A DNA stretch of 64,000 nt. It comes from Moringa oleifera. Lineage: Eukaryota; Streptophyta; Magnoliopsida; Brassicales; Moringaceae. The notes beneath the pieces are model-generated. The model saw only the letters and a list, made by a program, of their open reading frames with translations, had not been told where the DNA came from and did no database searches. This document shows, piece after piece, positions 36,431-47,749 of this stretch (position 1 is the stretch's first letter; the number at the start of each line of letters is the position of its first letter). The position numbers and the translations under genes were made by a program. Where the stretch lies: positions 1,773,001 through 1,837,000 of the forward strand of contig JAJFZO010000724.1 in assembly GCA_021397835.1 (NCBI GenBank), in the 5' to 3' direction.

Positions 36431-36589
36431 CGATCAATTGCATTGCCAACAATGCCATTATTATATGAATTGACCAGCACATAACAATCAAGACCATATA
36501 AAAACTTAAAAGTCTTAAATAGTACATCAATCAGTAATGAAAAATAAGTTTGAAAACAATAATATAATAAAAAAATTATGATTATCATA

Positions 36590-39300
36590 AGTCAATTATG
36601 TCATTATCTAGCAAAGTTAAATTGAGAAGCATTTGACAAGTTTTTGAATTATGCCCAACTCCACCACAATTATGACATTTACGATGTAACTGATTAGGCA
36701 CCTTAGACTATTAAGAATGGCTTACTCCATTATATTACTGTGGATTTGAGCACATCAATCGATTCTATCCATATTACATGCATCTAAAACACTTCTTTTT
36801 GGCACATCCACTCCTTATCGGAGGGTATTCTTCATTTTTTCGAACGCTCTGCTGACTTACCATTATTTGGTGGTAATATTAGAACTTTTTTGACTTATTC
36901 AAGTACATCCTAATCAGACTTATCACCAATTGGATATACCGACTTAGCATATGTTGCTACTAGTTGATCCTATTTATAGTAGCTGAAGCAAAGAACTATG
37001 AAGTCAATTATATTCACTGTAGAAAATAACCAATTTGTGAAGTTAATACAAGCAGTAACAATGAATAATAAAAAAAAATTACCAAAAAGACCATCAATGT
37101 CACTTGAAAGCTGCTAGTGCATGTGTATATGGCAAAACATCAACCTGAAACTTTTTACAAGTGCAAGTATGTTCAATAAGATTCACAATTGTCTCTTTAC
37201 CTATGTACCTAACTAAAAATACATTCCAATCAACATTGGAAGCTGTCATTTGTAATTAAACTTTTTATTTCTTAGTCATCAATGAATGAACCTATTCTAT
37301 TAGTTGTGACCTTCAAACCTTAGCTTTCTCGAGTCGATCATAAAACCAACGTCGCATCATGTCTTGAATGAATTCTAATAGAGCCGTCACAGGCAACTCG
37401 TGAGTAAATCAAAGACACGAATTTAAGCTCTTGGCTGTGTTAGTGGTCATGAGTTGATATTGTCTCCGGGGGTAACACACACGTGATCGTTTTCTCAGAT
37501 CTTCCTTCATGATATATTAGAAGGCTTTAAGGTGATTAACCTGCTACTCAATGATAAATTTATTAAATTCAGATTTTCGGTATGCCCTGACTGCACTATA
37601 AAATATCTTAAATACATTTTCCTTCTTGAATTTATTCTTTGTATTTTAGGCCATATGCCATAAACATAAACCATGACAAGAATTGGGAAAGACCTTTGCG
37701 ATGGCATTTACAATATTGGCATGACGATCTGATATAATAACCAAGTCCTCAATCGAACCTATAACTTCTGTCAATTGCCGTAAGAACCATTTTCATGCTT
37801 CATAGTTCTCAGAGTCACCATAACCGAATGCTAGTGGATATATCTGTTTATTCTTATTTTTGCACGTCGCTACAAATATTACACCATGGAACTTCCCTTT
37901 TAGGTGAATAGCATCGATAGTAATGACCTGTGTGACTACTAAATGAAACTCCCTCAACGATTGCCCAAGAGCCACAAATAAATACTTAAATCAATTAGTT
38001 CTATCTTTAATGCATATGCGAGCCCTAGTTCCCAGATTAATTATTTGCAACATGTGATAGCATAACGGCAATTATTGATATAACTCAATTGGGTCACCAT
38101 ATGTAAGAGATAATACATACTCTTTAGCCTTCCAAGCTTTACTATATAAAATTTATATGCCATAGAGTTCTTTCATATCCCTCATGATGGCTTTTGGTTT
38201 AATGATTCTAGCATTAGTAGATAACCTTTGAGCCACAATTTCTCTAATAATGGCAAAACTTGCTTGTCGATGCCGTTGATGTAACTTTTTAACTATGCAA
38301 GTGTGTGTCAAATCACACCTTCTAATTTGAAAAAATTGCCCTTATGCAATTTTCACAATATAAATCTTCCATGCATAATTTCTTTCTTTATAAGCAATCT
38401 CAAATAATAATTTGTTAGATCTAGTGTCTCTAAATTCAAAGTTCTCAGTTAAAGTATGCATACCTAAAAATCGCTTCATCTTTTTTTTTTTGAAAAAAAT
38501 TGACCTCTAGCAAGGTTCTCAATTAGAGTCACTGATTCCATAGTAGAAGTTTATGTAAGATCATATAATTCAGACCTAATACATTATATAGTCTAACAAC
38601 ACCATCATTTGAATTATTATGTACTTTCGAGCATGTAACTGAGACATAAGGTGGGACAAGACGTAAGTTCTCATTTAATTTTTTTCATTGTCGGGTTCTG
38701 CTTCTGGAATGGGTTCACATTGATCTTCACTGGTGGGTTGAGTAGGTTGAGTTTGATTGGGTATTCACACCCAATATCATAGTCCATTCGCTCATCCAAA
38801 TTAATCTCATCGGTATAGATCTCATTGATATGTTGAGTGTCAATGGGAGTCTCACTATGGAAGAATAGTTCGATGCCATAAACATCTAATTCAACAGTTG
38901 GATTACTCCTAGAACAAGAATTAAAAGGATCGGTTCGTCCTAAAATTCAAACTTCACATAAACTTTGTCTATTCTCAACAAAATTTCTCTCTACTAAATC
39001 AACAATCACATGGGGAACAATGCTGTTATTGTATAATATAAACTCAACATCGTCATCATTTACTAACTCAATTTTGATAGTAGTTTTTTCATATGTTACT
39101 ATGGTATGCAATACAACATCAGTCTTAGAGAAGTCAGCCTCCACACAACATTTAACTAGATTCAAAAATTGAACATATGTCAAACCCCTCCAAATAACAT
39201 AACTCTTAGTTTTGATAGCTTTACCAATATATTTAAAACTGCCACTAGATTCAAATCACTCACCATTCCAAGTTACAATTATCCATACTCTGCAATGTCA
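36590..39300 (-). pseudogene. MURA-type transposase gene of MULE copy 2
   Basis: Leftward gene with the same domains as copy 1. The N-terminal PB1-like segment is open at 38947-39183 (MTYVQFLNLVKCCVEADF), followed by the MuDR DNA-binding region (about 38280-38480, broken), the transposase domain around 37500-37975 and a SWIM region near 37110-37160. In contrast to copy 1, both catalytic Asp blocks survive: ITIDAIHLKGKFHG and, near 37735, LVIISDRHANIV. The SWIM finger is damaged (CTCKKFQVDVLPYTH, with Cys replaced by Tyr). Many stops and shifts make it non-functional. Confidence 0.8.
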
Positions 39301-39344
39301 AAGAAAACATTTCAAATTACAACTGAAAAGAATTAGTTATAACA

Positions 39345-39820
39345 TAAAATAAGGTGCGATTTCATAACCGTGTTATGATTTTATAAGCAAAGTTGCGAAT
39401 TGCATAATGATGTTACGATTTAACAAGTAAGATACGATTTTTAAACATATATATTCATATATATAATTGATGACACAAATTATATTTAAGCTAAATTATT
39501 GTTCACAGGCATAATGATGTTATGATTTACCAAGTAAGATACGATTTTCAAACATATATATAACGGACGACACAAATTATATTTAAGCTACATTATTGTT
39601 CAAAGGCATAATGATATTATGATTTACCAAGTAAGATATGATTTTTAAACATATATATTCATATATATAACGGAGGACATAAATTATGTTTAAGTTACAT
39701 TGTTATTCAAAGGCATAATGATGTTATGATTTACCAAGTGAGATACGATTTTCAAATATATATATTCATATATATAACGGAAGACACAAATTATATTTAA
39801 GCTATATTGTTGTTCAAAGA
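39345..39820 (-). repeat. Right subterminal array, MULE copy 2, with four tandem units of 97-107 bp
   Basis: Units starting GCATAATGATGTTA(C/T)GATTTA lie at 39402, 39509, 39606 and 39713, each containing TTA(C/T)GATTTACCAAGTAAGATACGATTTT. The array is TTACGATTT-rich, the inverse of the left end, and larger than its copy 1 counterpart (27920-28110). Confidence 0.85.
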
Positions 39821-40292
39821 TATGCCTGTCATCTTTTTCACCCATTTGAGTACGTTCTACTTTTGAAGATAAATATGTTATGAAAAACATGAGCTTGAGA
39901 AATATGTTGTGAAAAATACGAGCTTTTTTTTTGTGCAAGACAACTAGTCAAAAATATCAATGGCTACCTTCAATTTTTTCTTTGGATATTGGATACAAAG
40001 ACGAGAAGAAAAAATCAAAAGAGAAAACCAAGAAAGACAAAGGTCAAAGAGAGACAGAGGTCAAAGAGAGAGAGAGATCTCAAAAGGAAAGTATTCAGAC
40101 AAATCTCCTTAATTTTTGAGTTATTTTAATTTCGATGGTATCATTATCTTTTGTAAGGGTAATTTAGTCTTATTGATACATGTAAGTACTTAAAAAAAAA
40201 AGTGATGAATGACAATTTTGGCAATTTCCTCCACTTTTTTATCCCCAGGAATTGATGAGGTACCACGTGGTAGAAGGTATTTATTTTGGTGG

Positions 40293-40823
40293 GGATAATT
40301 TCATAAAATTTTAATTTTAATTTTAATTTATTAATTAAATTTTTATATTTAAAAATAAATTAAATTTTAATTTATTAATTTACTTTACATTAAATTCTAT
40401 TAAAATTTTAAAATTTGAGGTATTCAAATTAAAAACTTTATATCATGAATTTTGATTTAAAATTTTTTACAAATGTAAAAAATATTCAATCTACCGTCAT
40501 AAAAAGTTTTATAATTTTTTAATTATTAAAAATATATATTTTTTAAATTTATAATATCAAAAAATTTTAAAATAATATAATTACTCTAAAATTATAAAAC
40601 TTTTTGTGACATCGACTTGAATATTATTTTATAATTATAAAAAATTTTAAATTAAAATTTATTATATAAGATGTTCAATTTGAATACCCTCAATTTTTAA
40701 ACTTTTTGTTAAAATTCAATTTAGATCAAATTAATAGATTGAGGTCTAATTTATCACTTTTTAAACATAAAAGTTAAATTGGTAACATTAAGTAAATATC
40801 AAGATTTTATGAGAATTTTATCC
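40293..40823. repeat. AT-rich foldback (inverted-repeat) element
   Basis: The two halves are imperfect reverse complements. The inner arms around 40485-40522 and 40588-40625 match over about 38 bases (TAAAAAGTTTTATAATTTT against its complement). The outer parts, such as the TTTGAATACC(C)TCAA blocks near 40680 and, inverted, 40420, also pair. The ends resemble GGATAATTTCAT against, inverted, GGATAAAATTCTCAT. There is no coding capacity and no clear target duplication. It looks like a MITE or snapback repeat, lying about 60 bases from the end of MULE copy 2. Confidence 0.65.
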
Positions 40824-41300
40824 TAAATCATTTTAATTAATGGATGAAAAGTAGAGGTATTCATGATTTAATTCAAATCAATGAATCAAATTATAATTTT
40901 TATAATTTGAATCGATAGTAATTTTTATAATTTGAATTACATCGAAACTGTTAAAATGGTTTCGATTTTGAACCATCATCAAAATTATTTTAAACATGAT
41001 TCAATTACGATTTATAAAAAATATGAATAAAAATCAAAACCGATTAACTAAAATTGACAATTTTCTTTTGATTTTAACTAAATTAATTAAAAATATATAA
41101 AATAATTATATATATATATATTATGATATATGAACATGAATTAAATTTGAACCTGAATCATTTATAAACCGAAACTTTAATCGTTTTTGAATTAAATTTT
41201 AACCGAAATCAAAATTTAATATTTAAGTTCTGATTCACCTTAACATTGAACCTTGAACCGATGATTCAGAATTGAAATCGATCTGAACTTGAATTGTGAC
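40824..41300. repeat. AT-rich sequence with recurring GAATCGAT/AACCGA words
   Basis: Words such as TTTGAATCGATA, AAACCGAAAC, AACCGAAATC and GAACCGATGATTC recur, as in a common type of dispersed AT-rich plant repeat. No gene. The right edge is the 5' LTR of the copia element. Confidence 0.35.
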
Positions 41301-41592
41301 TCTTGAAATTAAATGAATTTTAAAAATACTTTGAGAGATGCTTTAAAGATACCCTCCTCCAATGGAATCCCACATTTAAAAGAAATCAACCCTTGGGGTT
41401 GTATATAAGGGACGAAGTTTTAGTCGGATTTGGATTCGAAAAGGCATTTCACTTGTGTTGGAAGTTAAGGTTTAGCACACATGCGGGCTGTCACTGATCG
41501 ACTATGCCATGTTCACGTTCATGTTTAAGGATAATATCGTAATTATATTTTTTAAAAAATAAATATATTTATTTTTAAAATTTTATATGAAA

Positions 41593-41600
41593 CCTAGTCA
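41593..41600. repeat. 8-bp target duplication of the hAT-like insertion, left
   Basis: cctagtca, matching cctcgtca at 43321-43328 at seven of eight positions. Confidence 0.6.
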
Positions 41601-43320
41601 TCAAGCTCATCCTTAGGCCTATGATCCACAGAATGACTCATTTATAGCCTAGTTCAACGAGCTTCAACGCAACCCATTTATTAATAGGGCTGAGTAAAGG
41701 CCATTCATTTGAATAAAGGGGCAGACCATGGGCTTGCAATTTTGAAATAAGCTGCCTGTTAGGCCAGTTCGTTAAGGTTAATCATTGAGTTACAATTGGG
41801 TCATATTTGGACTAGCTCATTAGAACTAAAAACGAGCTATAATCAGGCTGCATTTGAGCCAACCCGTTAATATCAATAAGGGGGTTATATTTGGATCAAC
41901 CCATTAAAGCTAATAAATCTCATATTTAGGCCTACCTAATTAAATCATTAATAAGTTTTATTTTTGTAAGTGTAATTAAGTTAGTTTATAATCATTATTT
42001 GTTAACATAAGAATGAGTTTGACACTTTCTACAATGAAAGTACTTATATATTTTAAAACCTATTATCCAGCATTAGCATGCTGTTAAAAGGGTCATTCAT
42101 TTGAATAATGGGCTAGACTATGGGCTTACGATTTTGAAATGAGTTACTCCTTAGGCTAGTCTATTAAGGTTAATCATTGAGCCATAGTTGGGTCATAGTT
42201 GGACTAAGTCATTAGAACTAAAAACGAGTTATAATCAGGCTACATTTAAAGCCAACCCGTTAATATTAATAAGTGGGTTATATTTGGATCAACCCATTAA
42301 AGCCAATAAATCTCATATTTAAGCCTACCTAATTAAATCATTAATAAGTTCTATTTTTATAAGTGTAATTAAGTTAGTTTATAATCATTATTTGTTAACA
42401 TAAGAATAAGATTGACACTTTCTACAATTGAAATACTTATATATTTGAAGACCTACTATCGAGCATTGACATGCTGTTAAAAGGGTCATTCATTTGAATA
42501 ATGGGCCAAACCATGGGCTTACGATTTTGAAATTAGTTGACCGTTAGGCCAGTCCATTAAGATTAATCATTGAGCCATAGTTGGATCATATTTGGATTAG
42601 CTCATTAGAACTAAAAACGTGCTATAATCGAGCTGCGTTTGAGCCAACTCGTTAACATCAATAAATGGGTTATATTTGGATCAACCTATTAAAGCCAACA
42701 AATCTCATATTTAGGCCTACCTAATCAAATCATTAATAAATTCTATTTTCGTAAGTGTAATTAAGTTAGTTTATAATCATTATTTGTTAACATAAGAATG
42801 AGTTTTGACATTTTCTACAATTGAAGTACTTATATATTTGAAGGATTTGGATTTGGTGATTAAAAAAATGCAAAACAATGCAAGATTGAAAGAGATGACA
42901 AACAATTAACAAATATCAACATATGTTAAGTTGAATTTAATGATACTAATTCTCCTAAAGATTAAAAGTTGTATAATAAATTATACAACATCTAAGGCTC
43001 ATGTAAGAACCTTATTAAGCTAACATAAACATACATAAAATCTATATAAAGCCTAAATAAAATCTATTTAAGGCTCAAAAATAGCTCACAAAAAATTCAA
43101 ATAAAGCTTGTTTAAGATGAAAAAATAACTCATATAAAGCCCAACAATTAAGCTCATGGGTAGGCCATGGGCCATACTTTTTAAAAATAGAAGAGCTTAA
43201 CCTTACTCGTTAATTTAGAAGACCCATAGAGTAATGAGTAGGGATGGGCTTGGGCCACAAATTTTTTTATAGGGCTAGTCCGACCAGACCTGACTCGACC
43301 TAACCCATTGTCGAGCTTGA
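41601..43320. mobile_element. Non-autonomous hAT-like insertion in the copia 5' LTR
   Basis: 1720 bp absent from the 3' LTR. It has 8-bp terminal inverted repeats (TCAAGCTC ... GAGCTTGA) and an 8-bp flanking duplication with one mismatch, the duplication length of hAT transposons. It has no transposase. Most of it is a three-unit tandem repeat of about 393 bp. The ends are rich in AGCCCA/GGGCT words. Superfamily assignment rests on duplication length only. Confidence 0.6.
41702..42845. repeat. Three tandem repeats of about 393 bp
   Basis: Units start at 41702, 42094 and 42487 (CATTCATTTGAATAA) and share the blocks GCCAACCCGTTAA, GGATCAACCCATTAAAG and TTAAGTTAGTTTATAATCATT. The third unit is truncated at about 42845. 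At both internal junctions lies a 33-bp segment (42064-42096 and 42457-42489) that matches copia element 1 at 47174-47206. Confidence 0.92.
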
Positions 43321-43888
43321 CCTCGTCAGTAACACATATCAACACACTTACACGTAAGCCCACTAGTGCATCAGCCCACCAAACTTGGTCTTTTGCTTAC
43401 CAGTGCACATGAAGAAATAACTTCACTTGATTACTATAGTGTAGAATCAGTCTCTACATACATGGTGCATATGCAGTTTTGCAGATGGCACACTTGCAGT
43501 CTTTCACCCAAAATCAACATATAAACCCCTTTTCACTCTTGTACTCAAATCATTTAAGCCATTTGAGATCTCCGCTCTCCTTTTCCAAGCTTCTCAAGTT
43601 TAGTTTTTCATCTTTCACTCAATACAAAATCCTCTTTTATTTTTTTAATTATTATTTATATATCAAGCAACATTGTAAGAGGTGTGATATTTTTGATTTT
43701 TTACTATGCGTAGGGGATCCAAGACAGAGTTTCTAGGCTATTTTATCCTAGAAATGATGGGGTTATAGATTGCTGCACATTAAGGGCACAGTTGTAAAAT
43801 GTCTTAAAGAGAGTGACCTCGTCCACGACTCAGCTTACTGAAATTTTGGTAACATCTTTCTTATTTATTATTTATTTTAGAAGTAACA

Positions 43889-44090
43889 ATTTTAATATGT
43901 ATATTGTCATGTCTACTGTAATGTCTATTATTGAAATAATTTCTAGTAGCACTAACTCAAATAAACCATTTCCTTTTTTGGTGCTCATTTCAAAATATAA
44001 AGACAAAAAATGATGTTTTTCTTAACCATAAAGAAGATAGTTTATGTAATTCATACAAATAAATCTTGTTTTGTTTGATGAATCTACAGA
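43889..44090 (+). other. Start of copia internal region
   Basis: The stretch between the 5' LTR and gag. I see no TGGTATCAGAGC-type primer-binding site here; it is either mutated or deleted. Confidence 0.4.
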
Positions 44091-44099
44091 TATTGACAA

Positions 44100-44770
44100 G
44101 AAAAGTTTTAAATCATAGGTAGAAATAATTTTTTATGCAAGAATTTTATCCTTAATGGATTATCTAATAATCTCTATGGCTATTATAATTATGATCAGTC
44201 TATTAAGGAGATATAAGAAGCACTCTAGAAGAAGTATAATACGGAGGATGCTAGAACTAAGAAATTTACAGTAAGTAGGTACATGAGGTTCATGATGAAT
44301 AATGATAAGTTTGTGGAAACTCAATCACATGAACTACAGAAAATAGTGCATGAAATCGTCTTCGAAGGTGTGCTTTTACTTGAACAATTTCATGTAATAG
44401 TCATGATAGATAAGTTACCCCCTCGTCGAAAAGATTTTAAGAATGTCCTTATGCATAAAAGTAAGAAACTTTTCCTAGAAAGACTAATTATTTATCTTTG
44501 GATTGATGAGGAAGCCTAGAAGTAAGATTATAGAAAAGAAATGCTTATTGTCTTTAACAACATAGCCAATAAAAGGTCCTCTGTGATTCTAAAACCAAAA
44601 AGAAAATACATGAAGAATCAGAATCGAAACACTAACCAGAATCGTAAGAATCAAAATAGGGACCACATGCAAAATAGAACCAAACCACCTTAAGAAAATA
44701 ATACATAGATGCGTTATAACTGTAACAAGTCCGATCACATGGCTAGAAATTGTTGAAATAGGTCTCGTTC
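44100..44770 (+). pseudogene. copia 1 gag
   Basis: The frame at 44283-44519 (FVETQSHELQKIVHEIVFEG, then LLEQFHVIVMIDKLPPRRKD) is the gag-polypeptide (UBN2) domain of copia elements, which would form the virus-like particle. Downstream, a CCHC knuckle near 44708-44755 reads RYNCNKSDHMARNC: the first Cys is Arg and a stop follows directly. Confidence 0.8.
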
Positions 44771-44849
44771 TACTTCACAAGCAAGTTTAATCGAAGAGCA
44801 ATTAATTGCTATGATCTTTTAGGTCAATATTGTAAGTGGATTTGAGGGG

Positions 44850-45070
44850 TGATAGGTAAACATTGGTGCTTCTCCCCACATCTACGTTGATAGAGATATG
44901 TTTAAATCCTATCCTGTAGTTAAGGATAAGAAAGTACTACTAGGAGATTCTTGCTCCATTATTATTGCTGGTACTAGTTAGGTGAAATTAAGGTTTACCT
45001 CTAAAAAGACTGTCATCTTGAATGATGTTATATATAATCCAGATATAAAAAAAAAAAAAAACTTACTCTC
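44850..45070 (+). pseudogene. copia 1 protease
   Basis: Encodes VNIGASPHIYVDRDMFKSY and then VILNDVIYNPDIKK. The position of the aspartic protease D(S/T)G signature reads NIG, so the catalytic Asp is lost. An A14 run near 45047-45061 adds a slippage-prone site. Confidence 0.7.
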
Positions 45071-45234
45071 AAGCTATCTTCTTCATAAGGCTGGGTTTAC
45101 CTAGACTATAGGACTGATCTATACACAATAACAAAAAATAATGTCTTTGTTAGAAATGGGTATGCTATTGATAGCATGTTTATTGAATATTGATATGAAT
45201 AAAATATCTTCTTCTACTTATATGTTGTAAACAT

Positions 45235-45780
45235 TTAATACTTGGCATGCTAGACTTTGTCATATAAATAAATGGTTAATTTGAAACATGACTAGCATAA
45301 AACTTATCCTAAAACTATCTCTAAATGGCTTTGAGAAATATGAATACTATAACCAAGATAAGATTACAATAACCCCACATAGGTCAGTACTTAGAATAAC
45401 TAAACCTTTTGAATTAATTCACTTTGATATTTATGAATTTGATGGTATTTTAACAAGAAATTAAAAAAATATATATTTCATAACATTTATTGCTGATTGT
45501 TTTATTATACACTGTATATCTGGTGAAAAATAAAATTGAAGCATTTAACATATTTAAAATGTTTTTAATTGAAATTGAAACTCATTACAATAGGAAGGTA
45601 AAGAGATTATTTAGTGATAGAGGTACCGAGTATGATTGTGGTCCCTTTGTTGAATTTTATAGGACCAATGGAATAATTCATGAAAGAACTACCCTACTTT
45701 CCTAAAATGAATGGCAAAGTTGAAAGGAAAAATAGGACCCTTGCTAAATTAGTAGTTGTCATTTTACTAAATTTGATGTA
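45235..45780 (+). pseudogene. copia 1 integrase
   Basis: A pre-integrase block TWHARLCHINK near 45238 is followed by FELIHFDIYEFDG, then FITFIADCF and, in the frame 45490-45705, FLIEIETHYNRKVKRLFSDR with GTEY after it. These are the zinc-binding and DDE-core regions that would insert the cDNA. Stops and shifts occur between all blocks. Confidence 0.8.
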
Positions 45781-46269
45781 GTTTCTCATTGGTAAGGAAA
45801 AGTTCTACTAATTATATGTTATTTACTTAATAAAATACCTAAGAGTAGAAGCAAGATATCTCTTTATGAAATCTTAAAGAACAAATAACCCAATTTATCC
45901 TATTTAAAAACTTGGGGTTACTTAGCTTAGTTTAAATTCTTGATCCCAAAAGGAATAAACTTACTAGTATAGCATATGAATGTGTATTCATATGATATCT
46001 TATAAATAGTAAAGCTTATAGATTTTTTGATTCAAAAGAACATATAATCATTGAATTTGATGAAGTAGACTTCTATGGATATAGATTTCCTTTTAAATCA
46101 AGGAATAATGGGAGCTCGACTTCTAGTAGTTAACTAAATGTTAGAATTAATGAACCAATTAGGGAAAAAAATGAGCTTAGGTTGGGCAAATAAATTAAAA
46201 CTTTTAAAGATTATGGAGTTGATTTTTATGCATACACGTTATAGTAAAATCCTCAAACTCTTTAAGAAG

Positions 46270-47060
46270 CTTTGTCTTCTCTAAATGCCAATCTATGGGA
46301 AAAAGCAATAAATGTTGAATGGACTCTCTCGAGTCCAATAAAACTTGGCATCTAGCAAAACTTACCTAAAGGATGCAAAGTCATAGGTTGCAATAGGTAT
46401 TAAAGAAAAAAAAATTGAAACCTGATGGTACTATTGAAAAGTATATGCCTTGTTTTGTAGCCAAAGGGTATAGATAAAGAAAGAATGTAGATTTCTTTAA
46501 TACCTTTTTCCTGTTTTTAGAATAACATCCATACAAGTGTTAATAGTTTTGGCAGCTATACATGACTTAGTTATACATTAAATGGATGTTAAAACTACAC
46601 TCTTAAATGAAGAATTAAAAGAAAAGTTATATAGGTATCAACCTAAAGGTTTTGTAGTATCTAGCTAAGAAAACAATGTTTGTAAGTTAGATAATCTATT
46701 GTATGATTTAAAACAAGTGTCTAAGCATGGCATGAGAAGTTGGATAATCTCGTCATTTCATATATAGATTTAAAGTGAATGAAAATGATAAGTGCATCTA
46801 TTATAAAGCTGAAGATAATCTTTACATTATCATTTGTCTTTTTGTGGATGACTTTCTTATCTTTGGCTCCAACATTCTTATCGTAAAGAATGTAAAGTCC
46901 TTAATAAGTGCTAACTTCGATATGAAAATTTTAAGAGAAGCTAATGTAATCCTTGGATTAAAAATAATTAGGTCAAAAAAGAGACTTTCTTTGAGCTAAC
47001 GTAATCATTGGAACAAAAATAACTAGGTCAAAAAAGAGACTTTCTTTGGATCAATTGCAT
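46270..47060 (+). pseudogene. copia 1 reverse transcriptase
   Basis: KLKPDGTIEKY, YIKWMLKL (from DVKTAFL) and, in the frame 46775-46999, ICLFVDDFLIFGSN, the polymerase active-site block with both Asp present. An imperfect 55-bp direct duplication (46939-46993 and 46994-47048) follows and shifts the frame, as 55 is not a multiple of three. Confidence 0.85.
46939..47048. repeat. 55-bp tandem duplication in the reverse transcriptase
   Basis: Two adjacent copies beginning AGCTAA(T/C)GTAATC and ending GACTTTCTTTG differ at only a few positions. Confidence 0.9.
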
Positions 47061-47089
47061 TATATCGAGAAGATCCTAAAAATATACAA

Positions 47090-47745
47090 TTACTTTGAAT
47101 GTAAACTTGACTGCACTAGACCTGACATAGTTTATGCTATGAGATTACTCTATAAGTTTATCCATAGGTTTAGTATCGAACATTGACATGCTGTTAAAAG
47201 GGTCATAAGGTACCTCTAAAGAACCATAAATCTAGGATTACATTATCAAAGTTTCTCTTGTTTTATAAAGATACAACAATGTTGATTAGAATACCCTTTC
47301 AAAGACTCCAACATAACTAGTGGCTATATCTTTAGTATTATCGGTGGAGCTGTTTCATGGATCTTTAAGAAAAAAAAAACATTCTGACTTAATGTAGAAT
47401 TGAGCCTGAGATGATAGCACTAGCTACTACTAGTGAGAAAGTAAGCTAGTTTAGAAGTCTACTAGTTGATATTTCATTATGTGAAAGACCAATACCAGCT
47501 ATCCTAATCTATTGCAATAGTATTATTGCAATTGCAAAAAATTTAGAACCATTACTGTATTAATAAGAGACAACAGATATGTCATAAGCATGACACTGTT
47601 AGAAAATTTATCTCCACAAGAGCTGTTGGAGTGGATCTTGTATGAAATGACGATAACTTAGCTGATCCTTTAATGAAAGGACTAATTAGAGAGAAGGTTT
47701 TCAAAATCTCAAAAGGAATGAGATTGATGCTCTTACAGTAGTGGG
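47090..47745 (+). pseudogene. copia 1 RNase H region
   Basis: TRPDIVYAMRLLYKFIHR, then HAVKRVIRYL, GYIFSIIGGAVSWIFKKKK and DDNLADPLMKGL are the standard blocks of the copia C-terminus, with Trp-to-stop and frame changes. The HAVKRVIR codons form the 33-bp segment also present in the hAT-like tandem repeats. Confidence 0.85.
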
Positions 47746-47749
47746 TCAC

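Larger units (their letters stand above)
31326..40230. mobile_element. Mutator-like element carrying an Ulp1-like gene, copy 2
   Basis: About 8.9 kb, collinear with copy 1 and in the same orientation: DUF1985/Ulp1-like gene rightward, MURA-type gene leftward. The left end (AAGAGATTTTT) and the right end (GGCAATTTCCT) correspond to those of copy 1. Flanking 9-mers caccttttt (31317-31325) and ccacttttt (40231-40239) agree at seven of nine positions, so the target duplication is only tentative. Sequence differences from copy 1 are spread along the whole length, so this is an independent insertion rather than a recent duplication. Confidence 0.8.
41301..43888 (+). mobile_element. 5' LTR of copia element 1, interrupted by a hAT-like insertion
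   Basis: Aligns with the 3' LTR (49841-50782): start TCTTGAAATTAAATGAA against TGTTGAAATTAAATGAA, a shared GCTTTAAAGATACCC block, and end TATTTTAGAAGTAACA against TATTTTAAAAGCAACA. Without the insertion it measures about 860 bases. The two LTRs are clearly diverged, so the insertion is old. The 5-base flanks of the element (gtgac and atgaa) do not match convincingly. Confidence 0.85.
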
